From NCBI GenBank assembly GCA_964436125.1, contig CAYTBT010000005.1:42976-106975 (forward strand): DNA of 64,000 nt. Reading direction: 5' to 3'. Below the pieces are notes generated by a model. That model was not told where the DNA came from. It did no database searches and saw only the letters and a list, made by a program, of their open reading frames with translations. The DNA comes from CAYRFF01 sp964436125. GTDB taxonomy: Bacteria; Bacteroidota; Bacteroidia; Chitinophagales; Saprospiraceae. A program made the position numbers and the translations under genes. This document shows, one piece after another, positions 55,001-63,583 of this stretch (positions are counted from its first letter, which is position 1; the number at the start of each line of letters is the position of its first letter).

Positions 55001-55664
55001 AAGGGTTTATAATGGCCTGAAACAGCAAATAAGAAATGAACTTATATCAGGCAATGCCGGCCCGCAAGCCAAGTTTAAGATTCTCGAAGGCCTATTGCGC
55101 TTGAGGCAAGCTTGCAATTCTGCAAGTTTAATCGAGGATAAAATCTATCCAACCGGTCATTCCATCAAGATTGAAACACTGGTAAAGAATCTACGGGAAG
55201 AAATCCATAATCACAGCGCATTGATTTTCTCTCAATTTGTCCAGTTCCTGGATCTTATCCGCGATGAACTCGACCGCTTAAATATCCCCTATGCATATCT
55301 CGATGGCTCAACCAGAGACAGGAAAGGAGCAGTCGCGGAATTTAACGAGAATGAGGATGTCAAGATATTCCTCATAAGTTTAAAAGCCGGCAATACGGGC
55401 TTAAATCTCGTAAAGGCAGACTATGTTTACATTATGGATCCGTGGTGGAACCCGGCTGTTGAAAGTCAGGCTATTGACAGAACACATAGAATAGGACAGG
55501 ACAAAGCAATATTTGCCTATAAGATGGTATGTAAGGACACTATCGAAGAGAAAATCATTACCCTGCAGAATAAAAAGAAAAAAATAGTAAAGGATATCAT
55601 CGGTAGCAATGAAAACTTTCTGGCCTCTCTGTCCAAGGATGAGCTTATGAACCTCTTTGATTGA
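52026..55664 (+). CDS. SNF2-family helicase with N-terminal SWIM zinc finger
   Basis: 1212 residues. A SWIM motif, Cys79-x-Cys81-x6-Cys88-x-His90, is followed by a long uncharacterised middle part (about 100-740) and a C-terminal SNF2 motor. The motor has Walker A ADDMGLGKT (near 782), Walker B DESQ (near 877), MTGTPIENN, then the second lobe with FSQFVQFLDLIRDEL, KAGNTGLNLVKADYV and RTHRIGQDKAIFAYKM. Bacterial members of this group are double-stranded-DNA translocases related to RapA, with roles in transcription or repair. The gene stands alone. Its codons carry repeat site 12 and a partial copy at 53082-53095. Confidence 0.92.
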   Translation: MDFETFITHIRDNNIISPFAVNDAIMYSSVANFEFVEFSPDGSRLSAFIELDGYKSWDCTIYLDQDITSLHKSSFYGKCSCGKTQGLCAHMASLFIYYFENQFLFDDPLPYLELEKKKGKYHLSIDTIPEDGYELNYDIYIESVNIEIIAPDTFHVKGYKKSYLYWENSYDLILEGTIKLKDGEFIVTIENTITAYSADPEDKAEAVIDLLLQQIELSKWKKGNPVLSLLDHLGKKYNKDLRWIYENFSVYLYDEELKMLPHDDSFSRNHQENLENTLEEIQDVQENTSFLNRSEKLRNAFLFLRKETDGKFLTPLEGELAMSGKKLKGKIEVVDNALHFPPDIEKFYLKHKSLRKLARGKGENKQKILVLLKESIIGLNKQILYYSKATQELYFKNSELVDFKFNEKTVTAELKAFASEEGNYGIEFMVYDDTGKQIDISRYTILPYFMGYGKQAFIYDDSETALLCELFKGRKLIQYFAFQKEKFFNTINRLNQITEIQMDPSLNLERDIIEQGGKEVYLEESGDYVLFTFKYKTSEHTFNILTESRIISEDKSIEIEQNIVDDYRNFIRSLHPEFDKEYFIRDFLYLSMDTLLDNLWFLEFAEACKAANIELYGKEKLKSLNYSMIKPRVKYSVSSGIDWFDVDVSMAFGNEQIEQKDWWNAIRNNERYVKLGNGKLGLIPEEWFNRLKRLTQVAQRSKNDIQISKFKFNIIDELFEEISDEEILQEIREKKKALLNYDTSKKHQLPQNITASLRDYQKQGFNWLSNLHDIQWGGILADDMGLGKTLQVISLLTKVHAKAKKPSLIILPRSLMFNWEDELKKFSDKLKYLIHYGPERKVDEKLFSAYDLIITTYTIATNDIYKLKDMDFTYVVLDESQFIKNMNSQRFKACCLLNADNRICMTGTPIENNTFELFSQMHFLNPGMLGSQKSFKETFAIPIDKYGDKKAGETLSKMISPFMLRRTKEVVAKDLPEKTESIIYCEMAEDQKRVYNGLKQQIRNELISGNAGPQAKFKILEGLLRLRQACNSASLIEDKIYPTGHSIKIETLVKNLREEIHNHSALIFSQFVQFLDLIRDELDRLNIPYAYLDGSTRDRKGAVAEFNENEDVKIFLISLKAGNTGLNLVKADYVYIMDPWWNPAVESQAIDRTHRIGQDKAIFAYKMVCKDTIEEKIITLQNKKKKIVKDIIGSNENFLASLSKDELMNLFD
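53833..53846 (-). repeat. AGCTTNCGCAAATG motif, site 12 (inside SNF2 gene)
   Basis: Reads AGCTTCCGCAAATT on the minus strand; last base differs. Codes Phe-Ala-Glu-Ala. Confidence 0.75.
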
Positions 55665-55975
55665 TGCCAGTGATAGCTCAGGGATTAAGCCGGCAATACC
55701 ACATCCTTCAGGCTTGGCTGTATCTTGCTTGTGTTCCTGATCACCGGAAATTATGCTTTCCTTCATGGAGGCATCACAATCGCCTTCCACGTTCATAGTA
55801 TCGTAAAATATAGTGGTATCGCGACTATGTATTGCTATATTTCCGGGAAAGTCCACAAATAATGCTTGTTTACCATGTGCTTATAAACAATATTGAGATA
55901 AATACCTTTGAGAACATTAGCAGAAGTGCGTAGAGTATTTTATTTTCACAGCCAGGAAAACATCAAAAATAAACA
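55665..55975. other. Non-coding interval before ettA
   Basis: 311 bases. A TACCTTTG -7 box (55903-55910) lies 65 bases before ettA. I see no other element; the open frames here are continuations of the antisense of the SNF2 gene. Confidence 0.5.
55903..55910 (+). promoter_or_regulatory. Putative -7 box of ettA
   Basis: TACCTTTG matches TAnnTTTG; the same sequence is used before uvrB and the SH3b-NERD gene. Confidence 0.4.
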
Positions 55976-57637
55976 ATGGCAGACGAGCAGATTATTTTTT
56001 CAATGGAACGAGTCACAAAGACTGTCGCTTCCAATAAAGCAATACTGAAGAACATAAATCTATCATTCTTTTATGGCGCCAAGATAGGCGTTCTCGGCTT
56101 AAATGGTGCCGGGAAATCCACCTTATTAAGGATTATCGCCGGAGAAGATGAGGATTATGAAGGTAGAATTGAATTTGACGGAAGTTATAAAATCGGTTTC
56201 CTCCACCAAGAACCTATTCTCGATGAAGATAAAACCGTGCGCCAGGTTGTTGAAGAAGGGGTAGCAGAAATTATGCAGGTCCTCCATGAATACGAGGAAC
56301 TGAACATGAAATTCGGCTCCGTGACCAATGATCAGGAAATGGCCGACCTCATTGCCGAGCAAGGCAGGATGACGGAATGGCTGGAGAAAAACGATGCCTG
56401 GGACATCGGACACAAAGTGGATATAGCACTCGACGCACTGAATTGTCCGCCGGATGAAACCCCTGTAAACGTCCTTTCCGGTGGAGAGAAAAGGCGGGTT
56501 GCTATGGCAAGACTTCTCCTGAGTAAACCGGATATCCTACTCCTCGATGAGCCGACCAACCATCTCGATGTCAACTCTGTGGCTTGGCTTGAACAGTACC
56601 TGAAAAATTTCCCCGGCACGGTAATCACCGTTACACACGATAGATATTTCTTGAATAATATCGCCGGCTGGATTCTCGAGCTCGATAATGGCGAAGGTGT
56701 GCCATGGAAAGGAAATTATACTTCCTGGCTTACACAGAAGATTAAAAAGCTGGAAAATCAAGGCAAAAAAGGCGGGAAAAACTACGAGGCTTTGAAAAAA
56801 GAACTCGAGTGGGTTCAACTTACGCCGGAAGAGCAGAAAGAACTTGTAAAACAACGACTACACGCTTACGATAGCTTATACGGTGGAGACGGACAGGAAA
56901 GCGTCATAGCCATCCCTGAAGGCCCGCGACTAGGCAATAAGGTCATTGAACTCACTGAAGTCGAAAAAGGATTTGCCGGAAGGCTACTCATCGATAATCT
57001 GAGTTTTAATGTGCCTCGGAGTGCTATTGTCGGCATCATAGGACCCAATGGCGTGGGGAAAACCACCCTCTTTAAACTCCTTGTCGGTGATGAAAAACCG
57101 GATAGCGGTACGATAATCATCGGCGATACCGTCAAGATTTCCTATGTAGATCAGCACAGGAGTAATCTCAATGAAGAGGACACCGTTTTCCATGCCGTAG
57201 CCGGCGGAAGTGAGACCATAGAGACCTTGAACGGAACGATTAAAACGAGGGCATATCTCTCCAAGTTTAATTTTACCGGTAAGGAACAGAGTAAAAAAGT
57301 CCGCGATTTATCGGGGGGTGAGCGCAATAGACTCAATCTCGCGCTTACCTTAAAAGACGGTGGAAATGTGCTGCTCCTCGATGAGCCTTCCAATGATATT
57401 GACGTCAACACCTTGAGAGCGCTTGAGGTAGGCATCCAGAACTTTGCCGGTTGTGTTCTCGTCACTTCTCACGACAGGTGGTTTATCAATCGCATTGCGA
57501 CGCATATCCTGGCATTTGAAGGTGGTGGTAGAGTGCGGTTCTTTGAGGGGAACTATATGGATTATGCCGAGCAGCTCGAGGATGATGCCCAATTTGTCGA
57601 AGATAGAAAACGCTTTAAAAATCTCATGGAGTTTTAA
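55976..57637 (+). CDS. ettA: Energy-dependent translational throttle protein EttA (ABC-F)
   Basis: 553 residues, cytoplasmic and without membrane segments: two ABC ATPase domains on one chain. First Walker A GLNGAGKST (near 43) and signature LSGGEKRRVAMARLL with DEPTNHLD; second Walker A GPNGVGKTT (near 356) and signature LSGGERNRLNLALTL with DEPSNDID. Between them lies the arm/linker with charged helices that reaches the ribosomal E and P sites. Known EttA gates the first peptide bond according to the ADP/ATP ratio. Full length for the family. Confidence 0.95.
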   Translation: MADEQIIFSMERVTKTVASNKAILKNINLSFFYGAKIGVLGLNGAGKSTLLRIIAGEDEDYEGRIEFDGSYKIGFLHQEPILDEDKTVRQVVEEGVAEIMQVLHEYEELNMKFGSVTNDQEMADLIAEQGRMTEWLEKNDAWDIGHKVDIALDALNCPPDETPVNVLSGGEKRRVAMARLLLSKPDILLLDEPTNHLDVNSVAWLEQYLKNFPGTVITVTHDRYFLNNIAGWILELDNGEGVPWKGNYTSWLTQKIKKLENQGKKGGKNYEALKKELEWVQLTPEEQKELVKQRLHAYDSLYGGDGQESVIAIPEGPRLGNKVIELTEVEKGFAGRLLIDNLSFNVPRSAIVGIIGPNGVGKTTLFKLLVGDEKPDSGTIIIGDTVKISYVDQHRSNLNEEDTVFHAVAGGSETIETLNGTIKTRAYLSKFNFTGKEQSKKVRDLSGGERNRLNLALTLKDGGNVLLLDEPSNDIDVNTLRALEVGIQNFAGCVLVTSHDRWFINRIATHILAFEGGGRVRFFEGNYMDYAEQLEDDAQFVEDRKRFKNLMEF

Positions 57638-58076
57638 TTTTATCCATAAATTTCAGCTTTCGCAAATGTGTTTATCGCCGGTAATCAGCCATAAATGATA
57701 CTAGAAGTATGCTTGTTGTCCATCAACCATGGCGTGAACAATGCACAAGCTAGATAAGGCTATGCCTTAAATTCAAGCCATATCCCTGAACAAATAAGCT
57801 CGAGACACGATGAATATTGCTTTAATATCAGACTAAAGAAGCACGCTTGTTTCATACACATAAAAAACGCGACATTGAGCTCAAGGGCTTGTAATCTCTC
57901 ATTCATTTATGCAGAAATGAAGCAGAATACCATCGGATAATCGAGCGCCGGGAATAATGCACCGGGATTCATAGAAATTTTCATAAAATTAATCTATTGC
58001 CAGCACTTTATATGAACAAGAATAGCTTGATACATCTTATGATTTTATAATTTTTCAAGGAATAAAATTTACTATA
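57638..58076. other. Non-coding interval between ettA and fumC
   Basis: 439 bases. Repeat site 13 lies 18 bases after the ettA stop. I see no further gene, terminator stem or clear promoter box. Confidence 0.5.
57655..57668 (+). repeat. AGCTTNCGCAAATG motif, site 13 (intergenic)
   Basis: AGCTTTCGCAAATG, a full match just downstream of ettA. Confidence 0.9.
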
Positions 58077-59462
58077 ATGGCAGCTACAAGAAAAGAAAAA
58101 GACAGTATAGGTATTATTGAAGTACCGGCTGATAAATACTGGGGAGCACAGACCCAGCGATCTCTTCAGAATTTTAAGATTACAGAGCAGAAAATGCCCA
58201 GGGAACTCATCAGGGGATTTGCTATATTGAAAAAGGCTGCTGCCTCGACCAATTATGAACTAGGAGTTCTCGCAGAAGAAAAGAAAGACCTCATCCATCA
58301 AGTGTGCAATGAAATACTCGAGGGAAAGCTCGACGATCAATTTCCACTTGTCGTGTGGCAGACCGGATCCGGAACACAGACCAATATGAATGTCAATGAA
58401 GTCATTGCAAATCGCGGACACGTTCTCCACGGCGGATCTTTAACCGATGAACCTAAGTTCCTTCACCCCAATGACGATGTAAATAAAAGTCAGTCAAGTA
58501 ATGATACTTTCCCTACAGCAATGCACATTGCTGCTTATACCAAGTTAAAAAAGGTTACGATTCCCGGCCTTGAACAATTAAGGGATTCACTCGAAGCAAA
58601 AACCAAGGAATTTGCCGATATCGTAAAGGTCGGTAGAACGCACTATATGGACGCCACTCCCGTTACACTCGGCCAAGAGTTCTCCGGTTATGTCGCTCAA
58701 TTAAATCACGCATTGCGGACAATAAACAATTCCCTTGAACATCTTTCAGAGATTGCCCTCGGTGGAACGGCCGTAGGCACCGGCTTAAATACACCAGATG
58801 GATATGCGCAAGATGTCGCAAGACAGATTGACCATCTCACGGGAATTCCTTTTAAGTCTGCTATCAATAAATTTGAAGCACTCGCTGCACACGATGCAAT
58901 TGTTGAAGCGCATGCTGCATTGAAAACTGCAGCAGTAAGCCTTATGAAAATAGGCAATGATATAAGGAGATTAAACTCCGGTCCTAGAAGCGGAATAGGT
59001 GAAATCACAATCCCTGCCAATGAGCCAGGCTCTTCAATTATGCCGGGAAAAATTAATCCGACACAAGCCGAAGCCTTGACTATGGCTATGGCTCAAGTGA
59101 TGGGAAATGACGTTACCATTAATATCGGCGGTAGCTGGGGACAATTTGAATTAAATGTCTTTAAGCCGGTCATTATCGCAAATTTCTTGCACTCTGCAGA
59201 GCTTATAGGCGACGCGTGTAAAAGCTTTGCCGAGAAATGCGTCGATGGTATTCAACCCAATATGAAACGCATCAACCATAATCTGGATCAGTCATTGATG
59301 CTGGTAACGGCTTTAAATACCCATATCGGTTATGAAAAAGGCGCTCAGATTGCCAAGAAGGCTTATGCCGAAGATAAAACCTTAAAGGAGGTTGCACTTG
59401 AACTCGGATATCTTACCGCAGAGGAATTTGATGAATGGGTTGATCCGTCCAAAATGGTTTAA
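58077..59462 (+). CDS. fumC: Class II fumarate hydratase
   Basis: 461 residues. Interconverts fumarate and malate in the TCA cycle; iron-independent tetramer. Visible are TGSGTQTNMNVNEVIANR, the HPNDDVNKSQSSNDTFPTAMHIA region, VGRTHYMDATPVTLGQE with the active-site His, and the superfamily signature GSSIMPGKINPTQAEA (near 318). Length and motifs are canonical, so aspartase or argininosuccinate lyase is unlikely. Single gene, convergent with pth. Confidence 0.96.
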   Translation: MAATRKEKDSIGIIEVPADKYWGAQTQRSLQNFKITEQKMPRELIRGFAILKKAAASTNYELGVLAEEKKDLIHQVCNEILEGKLDDQFPLVVWQTGSGTQTNMNVNEVIANRGHVLHGGSLTDEPKFLHPNDDVNKSQSSNDTFPTAMHIAAYTKLKKVTIPGLEQLRDSLEAKTKEFADIVKVGRTHYMDATPVTLGQEFSGYVAQLNHALRTINNSLEHLSEIALGGTAVGTGLNTPDGYAQDVARQIDHLTGIPFKSAINKFEALAAHDAIVEAHAALKTAAVSLMKIGNDIRRLNSGPRSGIGEITIPANEPGSSIMPGKINPTQAEALTMAMAQVMGNDVTINIGGSWGQFELNVFKPVIIANFLHSAELIGDACKSFAEKCVDGIQPNMKRINHNLDQSLMLVTALNTHIGYEKGAQIAKKAYAEDKTLKEVALELGYLTAEEFDEWVDPSKMV

Positions 59463-59576
59463 GCTGATTTACACAGCCTCATAGCCTTAATTGCAAGGTT
59501 TAAATGGACAGAAGAGTTTCCCACTTCCGATAGTCCGGTACATGCAAGAGCATGTTTTGGGTAAGAAGTTTTATCT

Positions 59577-60191
59577 TCAATTGTACTTATTCATCGTCCT
59601 TTCTATGCCTATTTTACAGTAGGCTGCAATTATTTCCCAGGCAAGGGGAATGATGTCATCAAGCTCTTTGCGCTCTTGAGCTGTCCACTTACCCAGGACA
59701 AAATTTATCTGACGGCCGGAATGGAAATCACTTCCTATTCCCATTCTCAAGCGCGCGTATTTCTCTGTGTTAAGGACAGATTGAATATTTTTTAAGCCGT
59801 TGTGACCACCATGAGAACCATGCGGCCTGAGCCTCAATTTGCCGAAAGGCAAGTTTAAGTCATCCACGACAACAAGGAGACGATCTAGGGGAATTTTTTC
59901 CTTCTGTAACCAGTATCTCACCGCATTTCCGGAGAGATTGACATAAGTAGAAGGTTTCAAGAGAATAAGTTGTCGCCCTGCATGCCTGATGCGTGCTATA
60001 TCACCTTTTTTCTCATAATCCCAGCTTGCATTTTTCAGTTCAGCAATATAATCAAGCACCTCAAATCCGATATTGTGCCTCGTCAGATCGTATTCAGCAC
60101 CCATATTTCCTAGTCCTGTAATCAAGTATTTCATGTCCTTATCCGTGTTTTCAGAAGAATGCGATGATAAGAGTTTTCCTATGAATCCCAT
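59577..60191 (-). CDS. pth: Peptidyl-tRNA hydrolase
   Basis: 204 residues. Frees tRNA from prematurely released peptidyl-tRNA. GLGNMGAEYDLTRHNIGFEVLD carries the essential His. The other family motifs are VNLSGNAVRYWL-like, VVDDLNLPFGKLRLRPHGS and GGHNGLKNIQSVL. The protein has a 19-residue extension before the usual start (MKYLITGLGN, which would begin at 60134); similar extensions occur in Bacteroidota, so either start is possible. Divergent from the phosphodiesterase gene. Confidence 0.94.
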   Translation of the reverse strand: MGFIGKLLSSHSSENTDKDMKYLITGLGNMGAEYDLTRHNIGFEVLDYIAELKNASWDYEKKGDIARIRHAGRQLILLKPSTYVNLSGNAVRYWLQKEKIPLDRLLVVVDDLNLPFGKLRLRPHGSHGGHNGLKNIQSVLNTEKYARLRMGIGSDFHSGRQINFVLGKWTAQERKELDDIIPLAWEIIAAYCKIGIERTMNKYN

Positions 60192-60250
60192 AATTTAATT
60201 TTAAGAGAAAGTAATCTCTTTCCTATCTTGTGCTTAAATTTAAATTTCTC

Positions 60251-61111
60251 ATGGCTAAGTTACGATATACTTTTCTTATTCTTCTGGGCGTGCTTTTTAT
60301 AGGCTGTACACATCCGGAGAAAAACCAAGGATCCGCTCCACAGGCCAAGAAATCGGTCATTACATCGCGGATTTCAGCGCACAGAGGTGGAAAAAATATT
60401 AAAGGATATGCTGAAAATTGCATAGCAACAATGCAATATCTTCACGAGAAGTACAAGGGAATCATGTTTGAGGTCGATATCCAGGAAACCAGTGATGGGA
60501 AGCTCGTCCTCTTTCACGACGATGGGCTGGATCGCCTGACCGGAAAAAGTGGTCGGGTCGATCTTATGACCTATGCCCAATTAAAGAAGCTGCCATTGCT
60601 CGATGATTATGGCAATCCGACAGACTGCAGAACTCCCTTACTAAAAGATGCGCTGAAATGGGCCGATAAAGCCGACGCCACGCTCTGGCTCGATTTTAAG
60701 CCCTCCGCCAGCTATGAAGAAGTCATTGCCATGGTGCACGAGAATCATGCCGCGGACAATGTGATTCTCATCGCATACACCATCGCTCAGGCAACTAAGC
60801 TTCAACACCTCGCACCGGAAATGCTGATCTCTGCACCTGCGAGAAATGAAGAAGAATGGAAATGGTTGAAGGATTCACAGCTGAATCTCGAGCATATTAT
60901 TGCCTTTACCGGAACCAGACTTTCCCGCAAATCCCTCCTTGAATCTATTCATAAAGCCGGTGTTAAGACGATGCTAGGTACCTTGGGTAACCTCGATCAT
61001 AAAGCTTCCGCAAATACCGATAAACTCTACCGCTGGTGGTTGAAACAAGGCTACGATCTCTTTTCAACTGACAGACCTGTGGCTGTATGGGAATCCCTCC
61101 ATCAAGAGTGA
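60251..61111 (+). CDS. Glycerophosphodiester phosphodiesterase lipoprotein
   Basis: About 286 residues from the ATG at 60251, which starts a proper lipoprotein signal (LLGVLFIGC lipobox); the longer frame from 60230 is less likely. The GDPD catalytic barrel begins ISAHRGG (His-Arg), then the metal-site Glu-x-Asp in MFEVDIQETSDGKLVLFHDDGLDRLTGKSG, and ends with LFSTDRP. It splits glycerophosphodiesters released from phospholipids, in the periplasm or at the outer membrane. Codons near the end carry repeat site 14. Confidence 0.92.
   Translation: MAKLRYTFLILLGVLFIGCTHPEKNQGSAPQAKKSVITSRISAHRGGKNIKGYAENCIATMQYLHEKYKGIMFEVDIQETSDGKLVLFHDDGLDRLTGKSGRVDLMTYAQLKKLPLLDDYGNPTDCRTPLLKDALKWADKADATLWLDFKPSASYEEVIAMVHENHAADNVILIAYTIAQATKLQHLAPEMLISAPARNEEEWKWLKDSQLNLEHIIAFTGTRLSRKSLLESIHKAGVKTMLGTLGNLDHKASANTDKLYRWWLKQGYDLFSTDRPVAVWESLHQE
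61003..61016 (+). repeat. AGCTTNCGCAAATG motif, site 14 (inside GDPD gene)
   Basis: AGCTTCCGCAAATA; last base differs. Codes Ala-Ser-Ala-Asn. Confidence 0.75.
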
Positions 61112-61205
61112 ACATAAGCTACTGTGCAAGAGGAGCAAAACAGGACTTTCATCTGTGGTCAGAATCCTGCAGAATTGAGAGGAATGAATACGGTGGCAAA
61201 TAAAG

Positions 61206-61238
61206 ATATATCATATAAGCTTCGCTTATATGATATAT
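61206..61238. terminator. Perfect 15-base hairpin between convergent genes
   Basis: ATATATCATATAAGC and its exact inverse flank a TTC loop. It lies between the convergent GDPD and DUF3052-like genes; AT-rich flanks suggest a terminator or mRNA 3'-end stabiliser rather than a classic stem with T-run. Confidence 0.55.
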
Positions 61239-61345
61239 AAAATAAAAATTCATTCCTGGTATTGCTGAATCTGAGGTAAACAAATTTTTCAATCGAGTGC
61301 TGCTCTACCGAGAGTTTCTACTGTAACAGAAATAGGTTCACCTTA

Positions 61346-61747
61346 TCAGACTACCTCATATTTATGAGCTCTCTCGTATGGCCTTACCCTGAAAGCTTGC
61401 CATGTGCTGTTGATATCGACATGATCGACAATGCTGACATTATTATCCTTCATAATTTCTCTGCATTCTCCGGAGAATACCTCCTCTTCCGTTTCACCCG
61501 ATTTCTTGGGAAGAACGAGCCAGAGCATCCCATCGTATTTAACATAGCGCAATCCGATACACTTGGATTTTAAATCATTGGTATCATCGGCGCACAAGAC
61601 CATAAAATCAAGCTCGTATTCAGGTACTTTATCAATCGGCATTTCCGGAATCTCGGCTGCAAGTGTTTCATCAACATTCTGCAAAGCACCGATATGAGCC
61701 TTTCTTCCTCCTTGGGGGATATTGAGAATCTTCTTAAACTTCTTCAT
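61346..61747 (-). CDS. Small unknown protein, DUF3052-like
   Basis: 133 residues, soluble, no signal peptide. The middle part (about 47-85) with LDFMVLCADDTNDLKSKCIG and GMLWLVLPKKSG resembles the DUF3052 pattern, where a short strand is followed by a turn and then by WLxxPK. I am not certain of this match. No catalytic residues stand out. It lies 116 bases after mvaD on the same strand and might be read with it. Confidence 0.55.
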   Translation of the reverse strand: MKKFKKILNIPQGGRKAHIGALQNVDETLAAEIPEMPIDKVPEYELDFMVLCADDTNDLKSKCIGLRYVKYDGMLWLVLPKKSGETEEEVFSGECREIMKDNNVSIVDHVDINSTWQAFRVRPYERAHKYEVV

Positions 61748-61863
61748 AGTTTCTGGTTTAAATTGGTACTTAAAAATGACAGCCTATAATTATTTACACC
61801 TGTGTAATGTCGATTTATCTATCGATTATCACTTATTCTCTATAAGTAAAAATGTAAAGGATT

Positions 61864-62955
61864 CTATATCTCGAGCGGTCCTTCTCCGACTTTATCCTTA
61901 ATTATCCTCTGTCCTTCACAATACATTAACAAATGTTCCTCTATAAAAAGTTCCGCAGCTTCTATATATTTAGCCGGATAAAGTAGATGGACATTGGGAC
62001 CGGCATCAAGTGTGAAGCATAAAGGGATCCCACTTTCCTTGCGATAGCGCTTAATTTCACGGATAATAGATAGTGTAGCCGGCTCCATTAAGATATAAGA
62101 TGGGTAGGACATCATCATGAGAGCATGAAGTTGCAGTGCTTCCGCCTCAACGATATCGATAAAGTGTTCAAGATCACCTTTTTTCAGTACCCTGAGAAGT
62201 TGTTCAATATTTCTGTCGGCGATGGAATAGCGTGTTTGTGCATAGGGATTGGAATCCATAAGCTTGTGTCCGGCACTCGATGAAACAGACTTTACCCCTT
62301 TATTTACGAGAAGAATGCTGTCTCGGTAATCCATGAATATCGGATGGATCATCTTTTCGAGGCTTATGGCATATTCATCAGAGGCATCTTCCAGAGCATA
62401 GACATCTCCCCATAATGCAGCTTTCGCAAATATCGATCTACAAGCACTCCCACTGCCTAGTCTAGCCACATAGGAAGCCTTCCGCTCAAATTCTTCATCC
62501 GAAGGAAGTGTACCAAAAAAATTATGCTCTAGAGTACATAAACACAAGGCAAGCGCACTCATCGCCGAGGCAGAAGAAGCAATACCGGATGAGTGTGGAA
62601 AAGTATTGGAAGAGGTGATATCCATTGAAATCTGCCTCAAAAAAGGGAAAATAGGCAACAATTCCTGAAAATAATTCTTAATCCGAGCTGCAAATGCTTC
62701 ATTCTCCTGTCCCTCAAAGGTAAAGCTCAAGTCGATATGTTCATCTTTTCTTTCCTTGGCCTTATAGTTTATTTCAGTCTCTGTGTAGGCATCCGATAAT
62801 GTGAAACTGATAGATGGATTCCTCGGTATCTGATTTCCATACTTCCCCCAGTATTTTACCAATGCGATATTGGAGGGGCTCTGCCACTTTACTTTTCCCG
62901 GTTCTACATCCTTACTTTCCAAGACGAGCTTCTTCCCGCTATAATCGATTGCCAT
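61864..62955 (-). CDS. mvaD: Diphosphomevalonate decarboxylase
   Basis: 363 residues of the GHMP kinase superfamily. Converts mevalonate diphosphate to isopentenyl diphosphate with ATP, the last step of the mevalonate route. The substrate segment is NIALVKYWGKYGNQIPRNPSIS (near 27-48, here broken by its conserved Lys-Tyr-Trp). The ATP-binding GHMP motif is FPHSSGIASSASAMSAL (near 117-133). The C-terminal half has YTLDAGPN-like CFTLDAGPNVHLL. Its presence shows that isoprenoids come from mevalonate in this organism. Repeat site 15 lies in codons near residue 177. Confidence 0.95.
   Translation of the reverse strand: MAIDYSGKKLVLESKDVEPGKVKWQSPSNIALVKYWGKYGNQIPRNPSISFTLSDAYTETEINYKAKERKDEHIDLSFTFEGQENEAFAARIKNYFQELLPIFPFLRQISMDITSSNTFPHSSGIASSASAMSALALCLCTLEHNFFGTLPSDEEFERKASYVARLGSGSACRSIFAKAALWGDVYALEDASDEYAISLEKMIHPIFMDYRDSILLVNKGVKSVSSSAGHKLMDSNPYAQTRYSIADRNIEQLLRVLKKGDLEHFIDIVEAEALQLHALMMMSYPSYILMEPATLSIIREIKRYRKESGIPLCFTLDAGPNVHLLYPAKYIEAAELFIEEHLLMYCEGQRIIKDKVGEGPLEI
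62419..62432 (+). repeat. AGCTTNCGCAAATG motif, site 15 (inside mvaD)
   Basis: AGCTTTCGCAAATA; last base differs. On the coding strand it reads Phe-Ala-Lys-Ala. Confidence 0.75.
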
Positions 62956-63375
62956 AACTTTCTTTATCTATTCATAAATCACAAGTCCAAAATAGAGAAA
63001 TTAACCGGGATTATACATCGCTTTAAGAATTATTTTACTGAAATCTCCCGCATTTATCCGATTTGATCATATCTTTTAATGGCATTTTTACGAGCTCCAT
63101 GCATCACAAATGCTTTCAATTATTTTACTCATTTATCTTCATCTTCATGCCTCTAGGGCTTTACTGTCTCCATAACATACAACGCCAAGAAAGAAAGTTA
63201 TATCGGCAAATTCCGCGTCTGCTCATAATGCAGATTTATGGAAATGGCTATGCCTTCATTTGCTATACCCGATTTCTCAAAAAATATCCTTCCTGTTTTC
63301 ACCATTGGGACACCCATTTTTTCTTTTGCCACTTTTCCATTGATATGACCGAAAGAAATTCCGCCTTGTCGGAAT

Positions 63376-63398
63376 CAATGGTCGTAAATCGACCATTG
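63376..63398. repeat. Hairpin, 9-base arms
   Basis: CAATGGTCG and CGACCATTG flank TAAAT; a second 6-base-arm hairpin touches it on the left (63358-63375). Confidence 0.6.
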
Positions 63399-63510
63399 TT
63401 GAGGGAACCGAGGACTCCGCTCCGAGGCTAGTTATTACCAACACTAAGATTCTGCTAGCTATTCGCTGGAGCTCATAGTTCCTTCATCGACTTGACATTT
63501 AGTCAACTCG

Positions 63511-63583
63511 GTCTCGGACAAGCCCCGTGGAATGCCGAGAATCGGCACGACCGAAGGTCGTATTCCACCGGGCAAGCCGAGAC
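63511..63583. repeat. Three-way-junction inverted-repeat element
   Basis: Outer arms GTCTCGG/CCGAGAC (63511-63517, 63577-63583) and a 12-base second stem with one C-C mismatch (63522-63533 with 63562-63573). These enclose two hairpins with GAA loops: GCCGA/TCGGC (63534-63546) and ACGACC/GGTCGT (63547-63561). Not a tRNA: the arm lengths and 3-base loops do not fit. Confidence 0.7.

Noticed and set aside
55401..55856. 151-codon open frame opposite the end of the SNF2 helicase
   Set aside because: More than half lies antisense to a firm gene; the rest has no features.
63063..63431. 122-codon open frame near the right end
   Set aside because: Irregular composition, rich in His, Phe and Cys, and it runs into the hairpin region; no family resemblance.
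63511..63583. Cloverleaf-like 73-base fold resembling a tRNA gene
   Set aside because: The length and 7-base outer stem look like a tRNA, but there are only two inner hairpins with 3-base loops, no anticodon loop and no T-loop TTC sequence.
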